Positions 29,601 through 37,985 of a stretch of 46,852 nt of DNA are shown here, in pieces; position 1 is the stretch's first letter, and each line of letters opens with the position of its first letter. The position numbers and the translations under genes are program-made. Source of the DNA: a virus; the IMG/VR virus record IMGVR_UViG_3300042569_002138, positions 1-46,852 of that record; one strand, 5' to 3'. Under the pieces are notes generated by a model, which was not told the origin of the DNA, ran no database searches, and saw only the letters and a program-made list of their open reading frames with translations.

Positions 29601-30311
29601 GTACTATCCTTGGAGAGCCGTGGAATTTCTTTACCTATAAATCAAACCCTGTCCTCAGAATATTTAATAAGTGCTATTCAGATGTGGCTTCGATACTCTG
29701 AAACAGAATTTCCTCCAGTTCCTACAGAACTATTTGAAATTATTTATAAAGAAGATACAATAAAATTTTATATAGTAGCAGATAGCGACACTGGTTTAAG
29801 GGCAAGAATTTTTGCAAAAAGCCTTTTAAATAATCAGGTGGTTGATAATATAGTTTATTATTGGAACGGTTCTATAGTTAGAGAGCCAGTTCTAACATCC
29901 AAGGAATGGGGCGTTTTAGGTATATCTTTTGCCTCTGCCCTTAACTTTGACGAATTCTTAGGATCAATAAATATTAATGGTCCAGTATTATTTAATAATG
30001 TTTCTTACTATCAAGCAAACAATTTACAACAAGTTCAAAAAACAATAACAAGACCTTGGATAAAGGCTAAAACAGACGGTATAACAAATTTTACGTGGGA
30101 CTACTACTTTAATAATGACTTTACATGGAACAGGGTATTAGTAATAGGATCAACAGACTTATATGGTGTAAACCCATCAGAAGTGTATAAAACCTATCTT
30201 GGAACAAATAAAATCATATTTGACGATAACAATGGCTTAAGCCTAGACTCAGATAAAATGAAAATATATCAAGATGTCAGTTGGTCAATAAATACCGCTT
30301 CAGCACTCTAA
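26673..30311 (+). CDS. Large virion protein with LamG/concanavalin-like domains
   Basis: A 1,212-residue beta-rich protein. The N-terminal HPLALWALDGAIDYINLID is the usual first strand of LamG-like jelly rolls. A second clear unit around residues 285-420 has YTVEFWLRINSDS, LVIGNDFVSHYVGEWF and TLVLNGEEVASL. More such units can be seen (VYNSINSNYFVIQQDE, SLKLYVGGDGSLSG). The protein lies directly before the portal module, so it is probably a tail-tip or decoration protein that binds carbohydrates. No enzyme motif is apparent. Own promoter and a ribosome site precede it. Confidence 0.75.
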   Translation: MSTPSNLYAEKIFAEHPLALWALDGAIDYINLIDSDYQDIEDSWTVTGGTPSIELSDVNAPFPTVEVNKLLGSVPPSGTGDIVCISPDLINFSDLNNSMGTFCIGAHVYIDSQYIDSISIGFEYTDTTTASIVQKLKTYPITSTSKWIFVSQTSEIVNENTGLRSVIKITSTVGGSVSTDYLYYINGVTVGQWSEEFNHSSLGLTPISMPATIALDSTQVVSSPAYGLSGDAAYCVVADKRLLAKNTSIPLVYGASNVTTLSPNPNGEPSLIIPGKGFLNKVGQHKEYTVEFWLRINSDSVTSKKIFGPIASNDGLYADNGFLTLVIGNDFVSHYVGEWFRPMLIQIRLIRNATTLVLNGEEVASLTIETDNLVLPEEYDESDKSQDWLGFYSYSDINPIDVDCVAIYSYQVPINVAKRRWVYGQGVISPEGINSAYGGTAAFIDYSFADYTANYSYPDFAEWQQGSFDNLATTSKVLRTPEYVLPEIYLSDKTLTELYQDNKSIQNSVSGPIDDETFITFRPNNSWNAKACYFNFTSFNILNTQIATFYGVFSNHNLDSTQTLFKVYNSINSNYFVIQQDEDVVSYILNYNGVNETVYTSETIEEHQLFSVGINISSLVDTYGGNLATFFGNRNSLKLYVGGDGSLSGTFLGRIYSVGFSTLKNSLSISDYFNSDGIATFDDLSISGVTEEENAIALVEHLASYTLLPLESYGAYFLDIGVSGSWQDYLPLSYFGQYVTNDAGNQFYDLDFLQFNLSAPSPTTLAEEEVISSWTYEDLYQNYFQPVQRTYYDFDNQLLTGWNNYEDVEQRSTKTYTYDTTNSVIKSYVTLQYVQDGANLLDSNFTTIEPVYRDSIIDIDEYPDWETTKFEVVNNALIYPTKTVDFNELAIVYHLEFNVRGILNKPVLLSKLEIASQAFNDNSFNPVGTRFGIDLFPYKRSGIYFDYKSKNPFTIYKGSTPYLYLTKDSGIQVRGEVLSLESRGISLPINQTLSSEYLISAIQMWLRYSETEFPPVPTELFEIIYKEDTIKFYIVADSDTGLRARIFAKSLLNNQVVDNIVYYWNGSIVREPVLTSKEWGVLGISFASALNFDEFLGSININGPVLFNNVSYYQANNLQQVQKTITRPWIKAKTDGITNFTWDYYFNNDFTWNRVLVIGSTDLYGVNPSEVYKTYLGTNKIIFDDNNGLSLDSDKMKIYQDVSWSINTASAL

Positions 30312-30313
30312 TA

Positions 30314-30322
30314 TGGTATACT
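30314..30322 (+). promoter_or_regulatory. Extended -10 for the head module
   Basis: TGGTATACT. ATG 30324 is only one base after the hexamer; ATG 30330 is seven bases after and fits a leaderless start. Confidence 0.55.
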
Positions 30323-30329
30323 GATGGTT

Positions 30330-30701
30330 ATGGATAATGAGATTCTTAAAAAAGTTGGCAATGTACGGCGCAAAGTAATAGAAAAAGATTATAACTGGGG
30401 CCTGTATGTGTACAAAAAATCTAGCGGTGCCTGGTTTACTGACGGCAATGGAAGCATATTAAACATTCCAGCAGAGCGTGGAGACATTTCTAAGATTGCA
30501 GAATTAAGAAAAGTTGCTTTACATTACGGTGATGATGGAGAAGGAAAGGCAGTTTTTGTGCCTGGATTAACAAGAATTAGCGAGGAAGAACATTCTGAAC
30601 AATTAGACAGAATGAAAAGTGGTTTAATTCCTTCCATGAATGATCATGGTGCTTGGGTAGCAGCACGACAAACCTATGATAAGTATGGTAATGATGAGTG
30701 A
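30330..30701 (+). CDS. 123-residue protein upstream of portal, unknown
   Basis: MDNEILKKVGNVRRKVIEKD begins a mixed alpha/beta protein with YVYKKSSGAWFTDGNGSILN and an acidic middle. ATG 30330 is preferred to 30324 on promoter spacing. Its 3' end overlaps the portal gene by eight bases. Position suggests a head-assembly or packaging-related role, but I cannot place it in a family. Confidence 0.65.
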   Translation: MDNEILKKVGNVRRKVIEKDYNWGLYVYKKSSGAWFTDGNGSILNIPAERGDISKIAELRKVALHYGDDGEGKAVFVPGLTRISEEEHSEQLDRMKSGLIPSMNDHGAWVAARQTYDKYGNDE

Positions 30702-32289
30702 AGAATACGTAAGAGTTGGTTTAAATACCCAACCAGAACAAGAAAACGCTTTTACACAACAAGATCCATTTAATAAGTCTTGGGATCAACTTAAAGATTT
30801 TGGTGGACTAGATCAAAACTTCCGCAGAAAAACTGCAAGGAACGTAACTAAAGCAATGAATTTTGCAACAAATCAATATCTTGATTCTGCTAACGCAACA
30901 CCATCTGGTGTAGATGCTGGATCAAAAGCAATTAATCCTGGCACGGTATACAGAAATGGATATGGACTATTTGACGTAATTACTCCTCCATATAACATGT
31001 ATGAGTTAGCGAACTTTTATGACACATCATTTGCTAATCATGCTGCTATTGATGCTAAGGTAGAAAATGTAGTTGGTCTTGGCTACCGCTTTGACATTGC
31101 AGATAGAACAATGCTAAGGTTTGAAATGAACGAGGATCAAGCAGCAGTTGATCGTGCTCGTAATCGTATTGAAAGAATGAAACTTGAATTAAAAGACTGG
31201 TTAGAGAATCTTAACGATGATGATTCTTTTACAAAAACAATGGAAAAGTTTTACACAGATGTCCAGGCTACTGGCAATGGGTTTCTTGAAGTAGGTAGAA
31301 CTGTTACGGGGGAGATTGGCTATCTTGGTCACATCCCAGCAACTACAGTTCGTGTGCGTAGATTACATGATGGCTTTGTCCAGATCATTGGTAATTCTGT
31401 AGTTTACTTTAGAAATTTTGGGGCAAAAAATAAAAACCCGATGACTGCAGATCCACGTCCAAATGAAATTATTCATTATAAAGAATATTCTCCATTAAAT
31501 ACATTTTATGGTATTCCAGATATTATAGCCGCAATGCCGTCTTTAATTGGAGATCAACTTGCCTCACAATACAACATTGATTACTTTGAAAATAAGGCTG
31601 TTCCAAGATATATCGTAACCTTAAAAGGTGCCAAATTGTCATCTGACGGTGAAGACAAAATGTTTAGATTTTTGCAGACTGGACTTAAGTCTCAGTCACA
31701 CAGAACCCTTTACATTCCGCTTCCTGGAGATACAGAAAATAATAAAGTTGAGTTTAAAATGGAACCTATTGAAAATGGTATTCAAGAAGGATCATTTAAA
31801 GAGTATCGTAAACAAAATAGAGATGATATTCTTATTGCTCATCAAGTGCCTATCTCTAAACTTGGAGGTGCAGACTCAGGTATTGCTGCTGCCCTTTCAC
31901 AAGATCGTACTTTTAAAGAACAAGTTTCCCGCCCAGCACAAAAACATCTTGAAAAAGTTGTTAACAAAGTTATTAAAGAAAAGACTGATATTCTAGAACT
32001 TAAGTTTAATGAGTTAACCCTGACCGATGAAATTGCTCAATCTCAAATCATTGAGCGGTATGTAAAGACACAGGTTATGACTCCAAACGAGGCTCGTGAA
32101 AAGTTAGATCTTCCACAAAGAGCCGATGGCGATGAGCCATTTGTAATGTCTGCAAGACAAACAACTGACTCAAGGGCAAACCTGGCAGGAAATCGTCAAA
32201 GAGATGCAGAACGAACAAATAACAACTCTGACTCCACAACAACCATTGCTGGTCGTAATGCACAGGGTGAGGGTAGATCATCTCAATAA
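30694..32289 (+). CDS. Portal protein
   Basis: A 531-residue protein forming the dodecameric DNA-entry ring at one capsid vertex. The HK97/PBSX-type portal signs are FYTDVQATGNGFLEVGRT, EIIHYKEYSPLNTFYGIPDI, SQYNIDYFENKAVPRYIV and the FKEYRKQNRDDILIAHQVPI segment. After it GGADSGIAAALSQDRTFKEQ and a C-terminal helical, Asn/Arg-rich tail follow. Several ATGs cluster at 30676-30694; I use 30694 as the last before conserved sequence. No terminase gene is adjacent on the left, which is unusual: fibre and enzyme genes sit there instead. Confidence 0.85.
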   Translation: MSEEYVRVGLNTQPEQENAFTQQDPFNKSWDQLKDFGGLDQNFRRKTARNVTKAMNFATNQYLDSANATPSGVDAGSKAINPGTVYRNGYGLFDVITPPYNMYELANFYDTSFANHAAIDAKVENVVGLGYRFDIADRTMLRFEMNEDQAAVDRARNRIERMKLELKDWLENLNDDDSFTKTMEKFYTDVQATGNGFLEVGRTVTGEIGYLGHIPATTVRVRRLHDGFVQIIGNSVVYFRNFGAKNKNPMTADPRPNEIIHYKEYSPLNTFYGIPDIIAAMPSLIGDQLASQYNIDYFENKAVPRYIVTLKGAKLSSDGEDKMFRFLQTGLKSQSHRTLYIPLPGDTENNKVEFKMEPIENGIQEGSFKEYRKQNRDDILIAHQVPISKLGGADSGIAAALSQDRTFKEQVSRPAQKHLEKVVNKVIKEKTDILELKFNELTLTDEIAQSQIIERYVKTQVMTPNEAREKLDLPQRADGDEPFVMSARQTTDSRANLAGNRQRDAERTNNNSDSTTTIAGRNAQGEGRSSQ

Positions 32290-32311
32290 ATGAGATAGTC
32301 GTAAAATAGTT

Positions 32312-32320
32312 TGGTATAAT
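32312..32320 (+). promoter_or_regulatory. Extended -10 for the protease/scaffold/capsid unit
   Basis: TGGTATAAT; the ATG at 32319 overlaps the hexamer, so ATG 32331 (ten bases after) is the likely start. Confidence 0.6.
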
Positions 32321-32330
32321 GGATAACGAT

Positions 32331-33662
32331 ATGTTAATAAATAAAGCACATTGGGAAACTAATGGCGACAGCGTTCGTCTATCAATGCCTATTGGCAAAG
32401 TAGATGTTGAGCGCCGAATAGTATCTGGCTTTGCAACTCTTGATAATGTTGATAAGCAAGGCGACATTGTAACAACCGAATCCAGCGTTGAAGCATTTAA
32501 AAATTTCAGGGGCAACTTAAGAGAAATGCACCAACCATCTGCAGTAGGAAAGATAGTGTCATTTAAAGAAGATCGCTACTTTGATCCATCAGTAAAAAAG
32601 TTTTATAGCGGAGTTTATGTATCTGCTTATGTTTCAAAAGGTGCACAAGATGCATGGGAAAAAGTATTAGATGGAACCTATAAAGGTTTCTCAATTGGCG
32701 GTAATATTAAAAATTGGGATGATGCATATAACGATGATTTAAAGAAAAGTATTAGAATTATTAAAGAATATGATCTATATGAGTTGTCATTGGTTGATAA
32801 TCCAGCAAATCAATTTGCAAACATTGTGTCCATTGAAAAGGTTAATGGTCAAAATGTAATTAGTGGATATCTTTCAAAGGCAGAAATTGAAAATGTATTT
32901 TGGGATTCTGAAGCAGGTATTGTAATGGTTTCAGAGTCTGATAGCGAAACAAGCCCTACATCTGGGAAGCCAATGCAAAACATTGGGTTTATTGAAAAGG
33001 GCGATAAGAATAACACAGAAACAATAAAGTTCTTAGTTGATAGTGCTAAAGGCATTAGTACAATTAAGATTACAAAGGAGGTTAGTCCTATGACTGAAAC
33101 AACAGATGCAGTAATTGAAACTGCAGTTGAAGAAGTAAAGGTCGCTCCAGAGGCACAGCCAGCAGAGGTTGTTGCAGAAGCAACAAATGCCCCTGCAGTC
33201 GATGAGGCAGCACCAGCAGTTGAAGAACTTGCTATTGCTAAATCAGAAGATGGTAGTGCAGATTCTTCCGTTGAAAAAACAGAAGAGGGAGAGGTAGCAG
33301 CAGTAGAAACTGTTGTTGAAAAATCTAACGAAGCAATTGTTGAAGCAGTTGCAGAAATTAAGAACTCTCTTACAAATGCCTTTGGCGATTTAGCAACAAC
33401 CGTTAAGTCTCTTCATGAGCAGGTAGTTGCATTAAGCAAGTCTCTTGACAATGTATCAGGTGAGGTTAAAACCGTATCTGCAGAAGTAAACAATGTTAAG
33501 GGAGTTTTTAATGAGTTTGGTAAGCGTGTAGATCTTGTAGAGCAAGACACCGCTTTCCGCAAGTCTGGCGATCTAGGCGAGATCGTGCAGTTTGAACCTT
33601 CAAAAGTTCAGAAATCCCTATGGGGCGGTCGTTTCCTCACATCAACCGACCTATTTAAATAA
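32331..33662 (+). CDS. Prohead protease fused to scaffold domain
   Basis: A 443-residue protein. Residues about 15-165 are an S78/U35 (HK97-type) prohead serine protease: SGFATLDNVDKQGDIV, catalytic H67 (REMHQPSAVGK), S121 (YKGFSIGGN) and E151 in DLYELSLVDNPAN. A linker of about 90 residues leads to an acidic, Ala/Glu/Val-rich region and a coiled coil (about 330-410) typical of scaffolding or delta domains. The protease matures the prohead and removes scaffold. A very strong internal ribosome site and in-frame ATG at 33090 probably give the scaffold alone. Followed by the major capsid gene after 29 bases. Confidence 0.85.
   Translation: MLINKAHWETNGDSVRLSMPIGKVDVERRIVSGFATLDNVDKQGDIVTTESSVEAFKNFRGNLREMHQPSAVGKIVSFKEDRYFDPSVKKFYSGVYVSAYVSKGAQDAWEKVLDGTYKGFSIGGNIKNWDDAYNDDLKKSIRIIKEYDLYELSLVDNPANQFANIVSIEKVNGQNVISGYLSKAEIENVFWDSEAGIVMVSESDSETSPTSGKPMQNIGFIEKGDKNNTETIKFLVDSAKGISTIKITKEVSPMTETTDAVIETAVEEVKVAPEAQPAEVVAEATNAPAVDEAAPAVEELAIAKSEDGSADSSVEKTEEGEVAAVETVVEKSNEAIVEAVAEIKNSLTNAFGDLATTVKSLHEQVVALSKSLDNVSGEVKTVSAEVNNVKGVFNEFGKRVDLVEQDTAFRKSGDLGEIVQFEPSKVQKSLWGGRFLTSTDLFK
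33090..33662 (+). CDS. Nested scaffolding protein (internal in-frame start)
   Basis: ATG 33090 is in frame with the protease gene and preceded by AAAGGAGG (33074-33081) at eight-base spacing, one of the two best ribosome sites in the window. The 190-residue product begins MTETTDAVIETAVEEVKV and contains only the acidic region and the C-terminal coiled coil. This reproduces the lambda C/Nu3 design, where the scaffold is made in excess from an internal start. Confidence 0.75.
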   Translation: MTETTDAVIETAVEEVKVAPEAQPAEVVAEATNAPAVDEAAPAVEELAIAKSEDGSADSSVEKTEEGEVAAVETVVEKSNEAIVEAVAEIKNSLTNAFGDLATTVKSLHEQVVALSKSLDNVSGEVKTVSAEVNNVKGVFNEFGKRVDLVEQDTAFRKSGDLGEIVQFEPSKVQKSLWGGRFLTSTDLFK

Positions 33663-33691
33663 GCAATAAAATCACTAGGAGGTGAAAAATA

Positions 33692-34846
33692 ATGTCGGAA
33701 CAAAATAAAGACCTAGAAAAAAACTATCCAGGCGCAGCAAGCAATTCCACAGCAGAGATTAACTCTGAAGGTGGATTTGTATCTGGTGGTATTGGTGGTG
33801 CAACAGGTTTAGATTCAGCAGGAGCGTCTGTAGGATCACAACTTGGTAACACTGCAACTGCAGCATTCGGTTCAACAACTGGAGCAAATGCAGTAAACCC
33901 AACAGGCGTAGCAGGTGGTATTCTAGCACCTGAACAGGCTCGTAGATTCATCGACTATGTGTGGGATGCAACAGTTCTCGCTAAAGATGGTCGTAGAGTT
34001 ACAATGCGTGCTAACACAATGGAGATCGAAAAGGTCAACGTTGGAGAGCGTGTAATCCGTGCAGCAGCACAAGGTGCACCAGATTATACAAACATCGGCG
34101 CAACTTTTACAAAGGTTGAACTAACTACCAAAAAGATTCGTCTTGATTGGGAAGTATCAACAGAAGCACTTGAAGACAATATTGAAGGTGGAGCACTTGA
34201 AGATCATCTAGTTCGCTTGATGACTAACGCTTTCGCAAACGATATTGAAGATCTTGCTATTAATGGTTTAGGATCAGGCAATGATGCCTTCCTTTCAATC
34301 ATGCCTGGCTTCGTAAAGCAAACTCGTGGAACAGTCGGAAACGATGCTCACGAATATGCTGCAACAGTCGCAGACGACAATTACACAACATCAGTAATGC
34401 AAGGCTTGCTATTAGCAATGCCTCGTAAGTACCGTGCACTTAAGAGCAATCTTAAGTTCTACGCAGGTACTGATGCTTTTGCTGGTATTGTTCGTAACAA
34501 CGGTACACTTGCAGATGCAATCTCAGCAGCGTTCTCAGACCGCACTGGTAGCACTCAAGCAAATCGTCAAGAATATCTTGATGGTGGAACACAGACACTA
34601 GGTAATACACGTACTACTCGTGTACTTGGTGTAGATGTTCTTGAAGTTCCTTACTACCCTGCAGGTTATGTCGATTTGACATTCCCTCAGAACCGTGTAT
34701 GGGGCTTCCAGAGAGACATCACTGTAAACCGTGAATACAAGCCAAAGAAAGACACCATCGAATACACAGTATTCGTACGTTTTGGTATCCAATGGGAAGA
34801 ACTAGATGCAGTCGCTTATGTCGACTCAGATAGTGCTGATTCCTAA
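33692..34846 (+). CDS. Major capsid protein (HK97 fold)
   Basis: A 384-residue protein with AGGAGGTG before ATG. A Gly/Ala/Ser-rich N-arm of about 75 residues precedes LAPEQARRFIDYVWDATVLA, then the E-loop and P-domain (KIRLDWEVSTEALEDNIEGG, the spine helix DHLVRLMTNAFANDIEDLAI), the A-domain with VLGVDVLEVPYYPAGYVDLT, and the closing strands DTIEYTVFVRFGIQWEE. These elements are standard for HK97-fold coat proteins. An intrinsic terminator follows directly, isolating the high-level capsid message. Confidence 0.9.
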   Translation: MSEQNKDLEKNYPGAASNSTAEINSEGGFVSGGIGGATGLDSAGASVGSQLGNTATAAFGSTTGANAVNPTGVAGGILAPEQARRFIDYVWDATVLAKDGRRVTMRANTMEIEKVNVGERVIRAAAQGAPDYTNIGATFTKVELTTKKIRLDWEVSTEALEDNIEGGALEDHLVRLMTNAFANDIEDLAINGLGSGNDAFLSIMPGFVKQTRGTVGNDAHEYAATVADDNYTTSVMQGLLLAMPRKYRALKSNLKFYAGTDAFAGIVRNNGTLADAISAAFSDRTGSTQANRQEYLDGGTQTLGNTRTTRVLGVDVLEVPYYPAGYVDLTFPQNRVWGFQRDITVNREYKPKKDTIEYTVFVRFGIQWEELDAVAYVDSDSADS

Positions 34847-34868
34847 GATCTAAAAGATCAAATATTAG

Positions 34869-34904
34869 GGCGGGTAGCGTAAAAACTACCCGCCTTATTC
34901 TTAT
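34869..34904 (+). terminator. Intrinsic terminator after the major capsid gene
   Basis: GGCGGGTAG (34869-34877) pairs perfectly with CTACCCGCC (34886-34894) around an eight-base loop, followed by TTATTCTTATT. It is the most GC-rich stem in the window. Confidence 0.85.
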
Positions 34905-34906
34905 TC

Positions 34907-34915
34907 TGGTATAAT
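34907..34915 (+). promoter_or_regulatory. Extended -10 for the neck/connector genes
   Basis: TGGTATAAT immediately after the capsid terminator; CATAGGAGAA before ATG 34938. Confidence 0.6.
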
Positions 34916-34937
34916 TACAAATAAGCATAGGAGAATT

Positions 34938-35291
34938 ATGAACTTAACAATTGAAGAGTTATCAACTAAAACCGTAATGGCATTAAAGGCATACGCAAAA
35001 AAAAATAAAATAGAATTATTTGACGCAACAACTAAACTTGAAATATTAGAAATTCTTGCTAGTTGGATACCGCCAGTAAATAAAGAAGAACGAGTAGAAG
35101 AGGCAAACAAGGCAGAAAAATTAACAAACAAAGTAGCCCTACATTCACAAAGAAATCTACACATGGATAGTTTAGGTGCTTTAAAAGTAGGTTATAACAT
35201 AGTCTCAAAGGAGGCATCGAAAAAGTGGTTAACTCACAGGTTGGTAAGAATAGCACCACCTGAAGAGGTAGCCGCATACTACGGTAAATAA
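34938..35291 (+). CDS. SAP/Rho-N-like small protein between capsid and connector
   Basis: A 117-residue protein. Its N-terminal 42 residues (LTIEELSTKTVMALKAYAKK ... KLEILEILASW) look like the short two-helix SAP or Rho N-terminal-like domain that many phages encode after the major capsid gene. The second half is basic (KKWLTHRLVRIAPPEEVAAY). It might bind nucleic acid or serve as a head-completion factor. Confidence in the domain is moderate. Confidence 0.65.
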   Translation: MNLTIEELSTKTVMALKAYAKKNKIELFDATTKLEILEILASWIPPVNKEERVEEANKAEKLTNKVALHSQRNLHMDSLGALKVGYNIVSKEASKKWLTHRLVRIAPPEEVAAYYGK

Positions 35292-35293
35292 AA

Positions 35294-36280
35294 ATGCAGA
35301 TATTACGTCTTCCCCCATATCCACTTTCTGTAACTTACACAGTTCCAGACGCTAATGCTGATTATATAATCGTTATTGAAAACGTTGCAGAGTTAACAGA
35401 AATTGAAGAGGCTGTAGAGTCTAACGCTAGCAAACAAATTACCTATTCTTTAGACGGTAACTTTATTAAATATGACAAATCATATGCATTAACAATATAC
35501 GAAGATGGCGGATCATCTGGAGAAATTCTTGTTCGTGGCGACATTGTTGTAGAAGATAATTTAGAAATTATGAGACCTTACGTAGACCCTACACCACTTG
35601 CTACATCTGGAACAGCAACAGATATAGCCTTGTATAAAGGTTACGAAAATTTAGCAAGAGCAATAATTGACAGTATTGTTGGTGGATTCTACTATGACAG
35701 AACTTATTTAGAAGTAGTTGGTCAAGGAAATGATTATTTACCGCTTTGGAAAAAAACACATAAACTTTTAAAAATATATGAAAATGCAGAATTAGTATAC
35801 GATATAGAAAATGAAGAAGGTCCAGCCTTAACAGATTATACTTTTTTTATAACTAAAGATAAGACAGCAATTACTAAAGATCCACTTGAAAACGTTGACT
35901 CTATAAATCGTGCAGAAAGAAGATATTCTCGCATACCTTTAGGCATATCTGACTCTATGAGTTTATTTGACACAGAAGATAGTGGAAACACCCAAACCGT
36001 TGTTCCAGGCGTAGCATTTTCAGAAGGTGCAGATTATATTATATTAGCAGAAACAGGATATAAAGTTGTTCCATACGATATTCAAGATGCAGCACTTATG
36101 CTCATTGATGATATTAAATGTGGTAAATTAGATTATTACAAGAGATATGTTAAAAACTATAGCACCGATCAATTTAAAATTCAATATGATGAACGCCTAA
36201 TTGACGGCACTGGAAATATATTAGTAGACAAAATACTAGATAAATACAAAGAAACGATTATCCGTCCAGGAGTATTATAG
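35294..36280 (+). CDS. Putative head-tail connector protein
   Basis: A 328-residue protein starting two bases after the previous stop. The N-terminal 90 residues are a beta domain (YPLSVTYTVPDANADYIIVI), followed by EDNLEIMRPYVDPTPL and a helical core (LYKGYENLARAIIDSIVGGF) resembling connector/adaptor proteins that bind the portal. The C-terminal helical region has YDIQDAALMLIDDIKCGKLD. Its place between capsid and head-closure-like genes supports the adaptor role, which is inferred from gene order. The stop overlaps the next GTG. Confidence 0.65.
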   Translation: MQILRLPPYPLSVTYTVPDANADYIIVIENVAELTEIEEAVESNASKQITYSLDGNFIKYDKSYALTIYEDGGSSGEILVRGDIVVEDNLEIMRPYVDPTPLATSGTATDIALYKGYENLARAIIDSIVGGFYYDRTYLEVVGQGNDYLPLWKKTHKLLKIYENAELVYDIENEEGPALTDYTFFITKDKTAITKDPLENVDSINRAERRYSRIPLGISDSMSLFDTEDSGNTQTVVPGVAFSEGADYIILAETGYKVVPYDIQDAALMLIDDIKCGKLDYYKRYVKNYSTDQFKIQYDERLIDGTGNILVDKILDKYKETIIRPGVL

Positions 36281-36729
36281 TGGAAGACTGTACAACAACA
36301 GACTTTCTTTATCCAATGAAGGCTGATTTATATTATCCCATTATAACTCAAACACAATATGGACAAGCAACTAGAGAATGGTTTTATGATAGAACTATTA
36401 TCTGCAATGCCACCTCTATAGGAGGAGCAGGTACTGAACAAATTAAGCCAGAAGCATTTTTACAACATGAAAACAAACTAATAGCAAGAACAAAAACAGA
36501 TCCTAGAACATCCTCAACTCAAACAGATAATGCAATCACTAACATTTTAGTTACAAACATTCGTAATGCTAATGACGAAATTATTTATAAAGAAACAGCA
36601 GGACCAAGATCTGGACGTGGAACTATTTATGAAGTAGCAACAGTAGATCCTTTTAGTGGGCCATTTGGATCAGTTGAATACTTTAAAATATTATTGCGTA
36701 GAACAGAAAATCAAACTATAACAGACTAA
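36280..36729 (+). CDS. Putative head-closure (stopper) protein
   Basis: A 149-residue protein from GTG 36280, overlapping the previous TAG (TAGTG). Beta-rich with DLYYPIITQTQYGQATREWF and FKILLRRTE at the end, in keeping with the SPP1 gp16-like closure fold of small beta barrels. The call depends mainly on position: second after the connector, directly before the tail-completion-like gene. Its TAA overlaps the next ATG. Confidence 0.6.
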   Translation: MEDCTTTDFLYPMKADLYYPIITQTQYGQATREWFYDRTIICNATSIGGAGTEQIKPEAFLQHENKLIARTKTDPRTSSTQTDNAITNILVTNIRNANDEIIYKETAGPRSGRGTIYEVATVDPFSGPFGSVEYFKILLRRTENQTITD

Positions 36730-37406
36730 TGATAATTACAACAAATACCAAAGGCTTTAACAAACAGATGAACAACATTGTTCAATACGCTTTTGGATTT
36801 TTAGATGGTGCTCAAAAAGGTAAAACTGTTTTTTTAAAAAACCTAGGTGCAGGAACAATAGAGGCAATGGCTAGGTATGTAGATGTTTCAGCAAGAGGAA
36901 ATCCAGCAGCACTTCAGCATGTTTATGAGTGGTATCAAGTTGGAAGCCCTAGTGCAAGATTGTTTGATATTAATTACACCGTCAGCAATTTAGGATTAAG
37001 TATTAATTCAAAATTTAAACAATCAAAAACTGTTAAAAAAGATTCTAACGTACCATTTTATAATAAAGCAAAAATCATGGAAGATGGTATTCCAGTTAAA
37101 ATTAAACCTACAAGATCTCCAGTGTTGGTATTTAATGAAGGTGGACAAACAGTGTTTACCAAAAAATCAGTAGTTGTTTCTAATCCTGGAGGAAGTGAAG
37201 CAAGAGGTTCGTTTGAAAAAATTATGGATGAGTTTATTTTAAGATACTTTAAGCAATCATTTTTAAGGGCTAGTGGAATATATGACTATATTAAAAAACC
37301 AACAATATTTAAGAAAAATATTAAAGTTGGTTCTAGAATGGGCAGATCTAAGGGTATTGATACTGGCTTTAAATGGATTGCTAATGCAAAGATTGGTGTA
37401 GAATAG
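36729..37406 (+). CDS. Putative tail-completion / HK97 gp10-like protein
   Basis: A 225-residue basic protein (TAATG overlap). It shows an N-terminal helix (FNKQMNNIVQYAFGFLDGAQ), a central ALQHVYEWYQVGSPSARLFD and several strands, ending in a basic region. Size and position fit the gp10-like or minor tail family in siphovirus neck modules. No diagnostic motif, so the assignment relies on synteny. Confidence 0.55.
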   Translation: MIITTNTKGFNKQMNNIVQYAFGFLDGAQKGKTVFLKNLGAGTIEAMARYVDVSARGNPAALQHVYEWYQVGSPSARLFDINYTVSNLGLSINSKFKQSKTVKKDSNVPFYNKAKIMEDGIPVKIKPTRSPVLVFNEGGQTVFTKKSVVVSNPGGSEARGSFEKIMDEFILRYFKQSFLRASGIYDYIKKPTIFKKNIKVGSRMGRSKGIDTGFKWIANAKIGVE

Positions 37407-37410
37407 TATT

Positions 37411-37980
37411 ATGGCACTAAATGTATTAAGTCAAACTGGCTTCCCGCCAACCTTTGTAAATGCTTTTGTTAATAGTGAATTAAAAGAGTTTGGCTTAATG
37501 CCAACTGGACCAGAACCATTTCAGCCATTTTTTCCAGCACAGGTTCCTGATAGTGTCGAAGGTATTTATAATGACATTCCATTTATCAGAAATAATCCAG
37601 ATACAACAGTTATTATATTTGATAGGCTTATTAGATTTAGACCAACGACATTTTACAGACATAAAAGAGAGCAATTGATATATTTTATTTATAGTCCAAA
37701 TCTTTCTAAACTAATTGATACTACTAGGGTTATTATTGAATGCTTAGATAGAGAGGATGCCGCTGCTCAAGACCTAAACCTCTGGATATCTCAAAATGAC
37801 ATTCTTGATGAAAGCGGCAATGCTATCCCTAAAAATGTATTTTTTCATAATATAAAGGTTTATCAAGCAGACGAAAGTAGGGATATCCTAGAATTAGCCT
37901 CTGCCAGAACCCTTGCACTCAACAAACTTGTAATAGAGTATGACTATCATACAAGCGGGGCATCAGAAAGATACACATAA
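37411..37980 (+). CDS. Putative tail terminator protein
   Basis: A 189-residue protein. Sequence such as VPDSVEGIYNDIPFIRNNPD and FYRHKREQLIYFIYSPNLSK with alternating strands suits the tail-terminator fold that caps the tail tube. The gene lies directly before the major tail protein, as in lambda (U before V) and many siphoviruses. Start ATG 37411 follows the previous stop by four bases. Confidence 0.6.
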   Translation: MALNVLSQTGFPPTFVNAFVNSELKEFGLMPTGPEPFQPFFPAQVPDSVEGIYNDIPFIRNNPDTTVIIFDRLIRFRPTTFYRHKREQLIYFIYSPNLSKLIDTTRVIIECLDREDAAAQDLNLWISQNDILDESGNAIPKNVFFHNIKVYQADESRDILELASARTLALNKLVIEYDYHTSGASERYT

Positions 37981-37985
37981 AACGG

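Noticed and set aside
36280-36729. Reading the neck genes as a contractile-tail (myovirus) module
   Set aside because: No sheath protein is present and the single tube gene with two chaperones fits a siphovirus.
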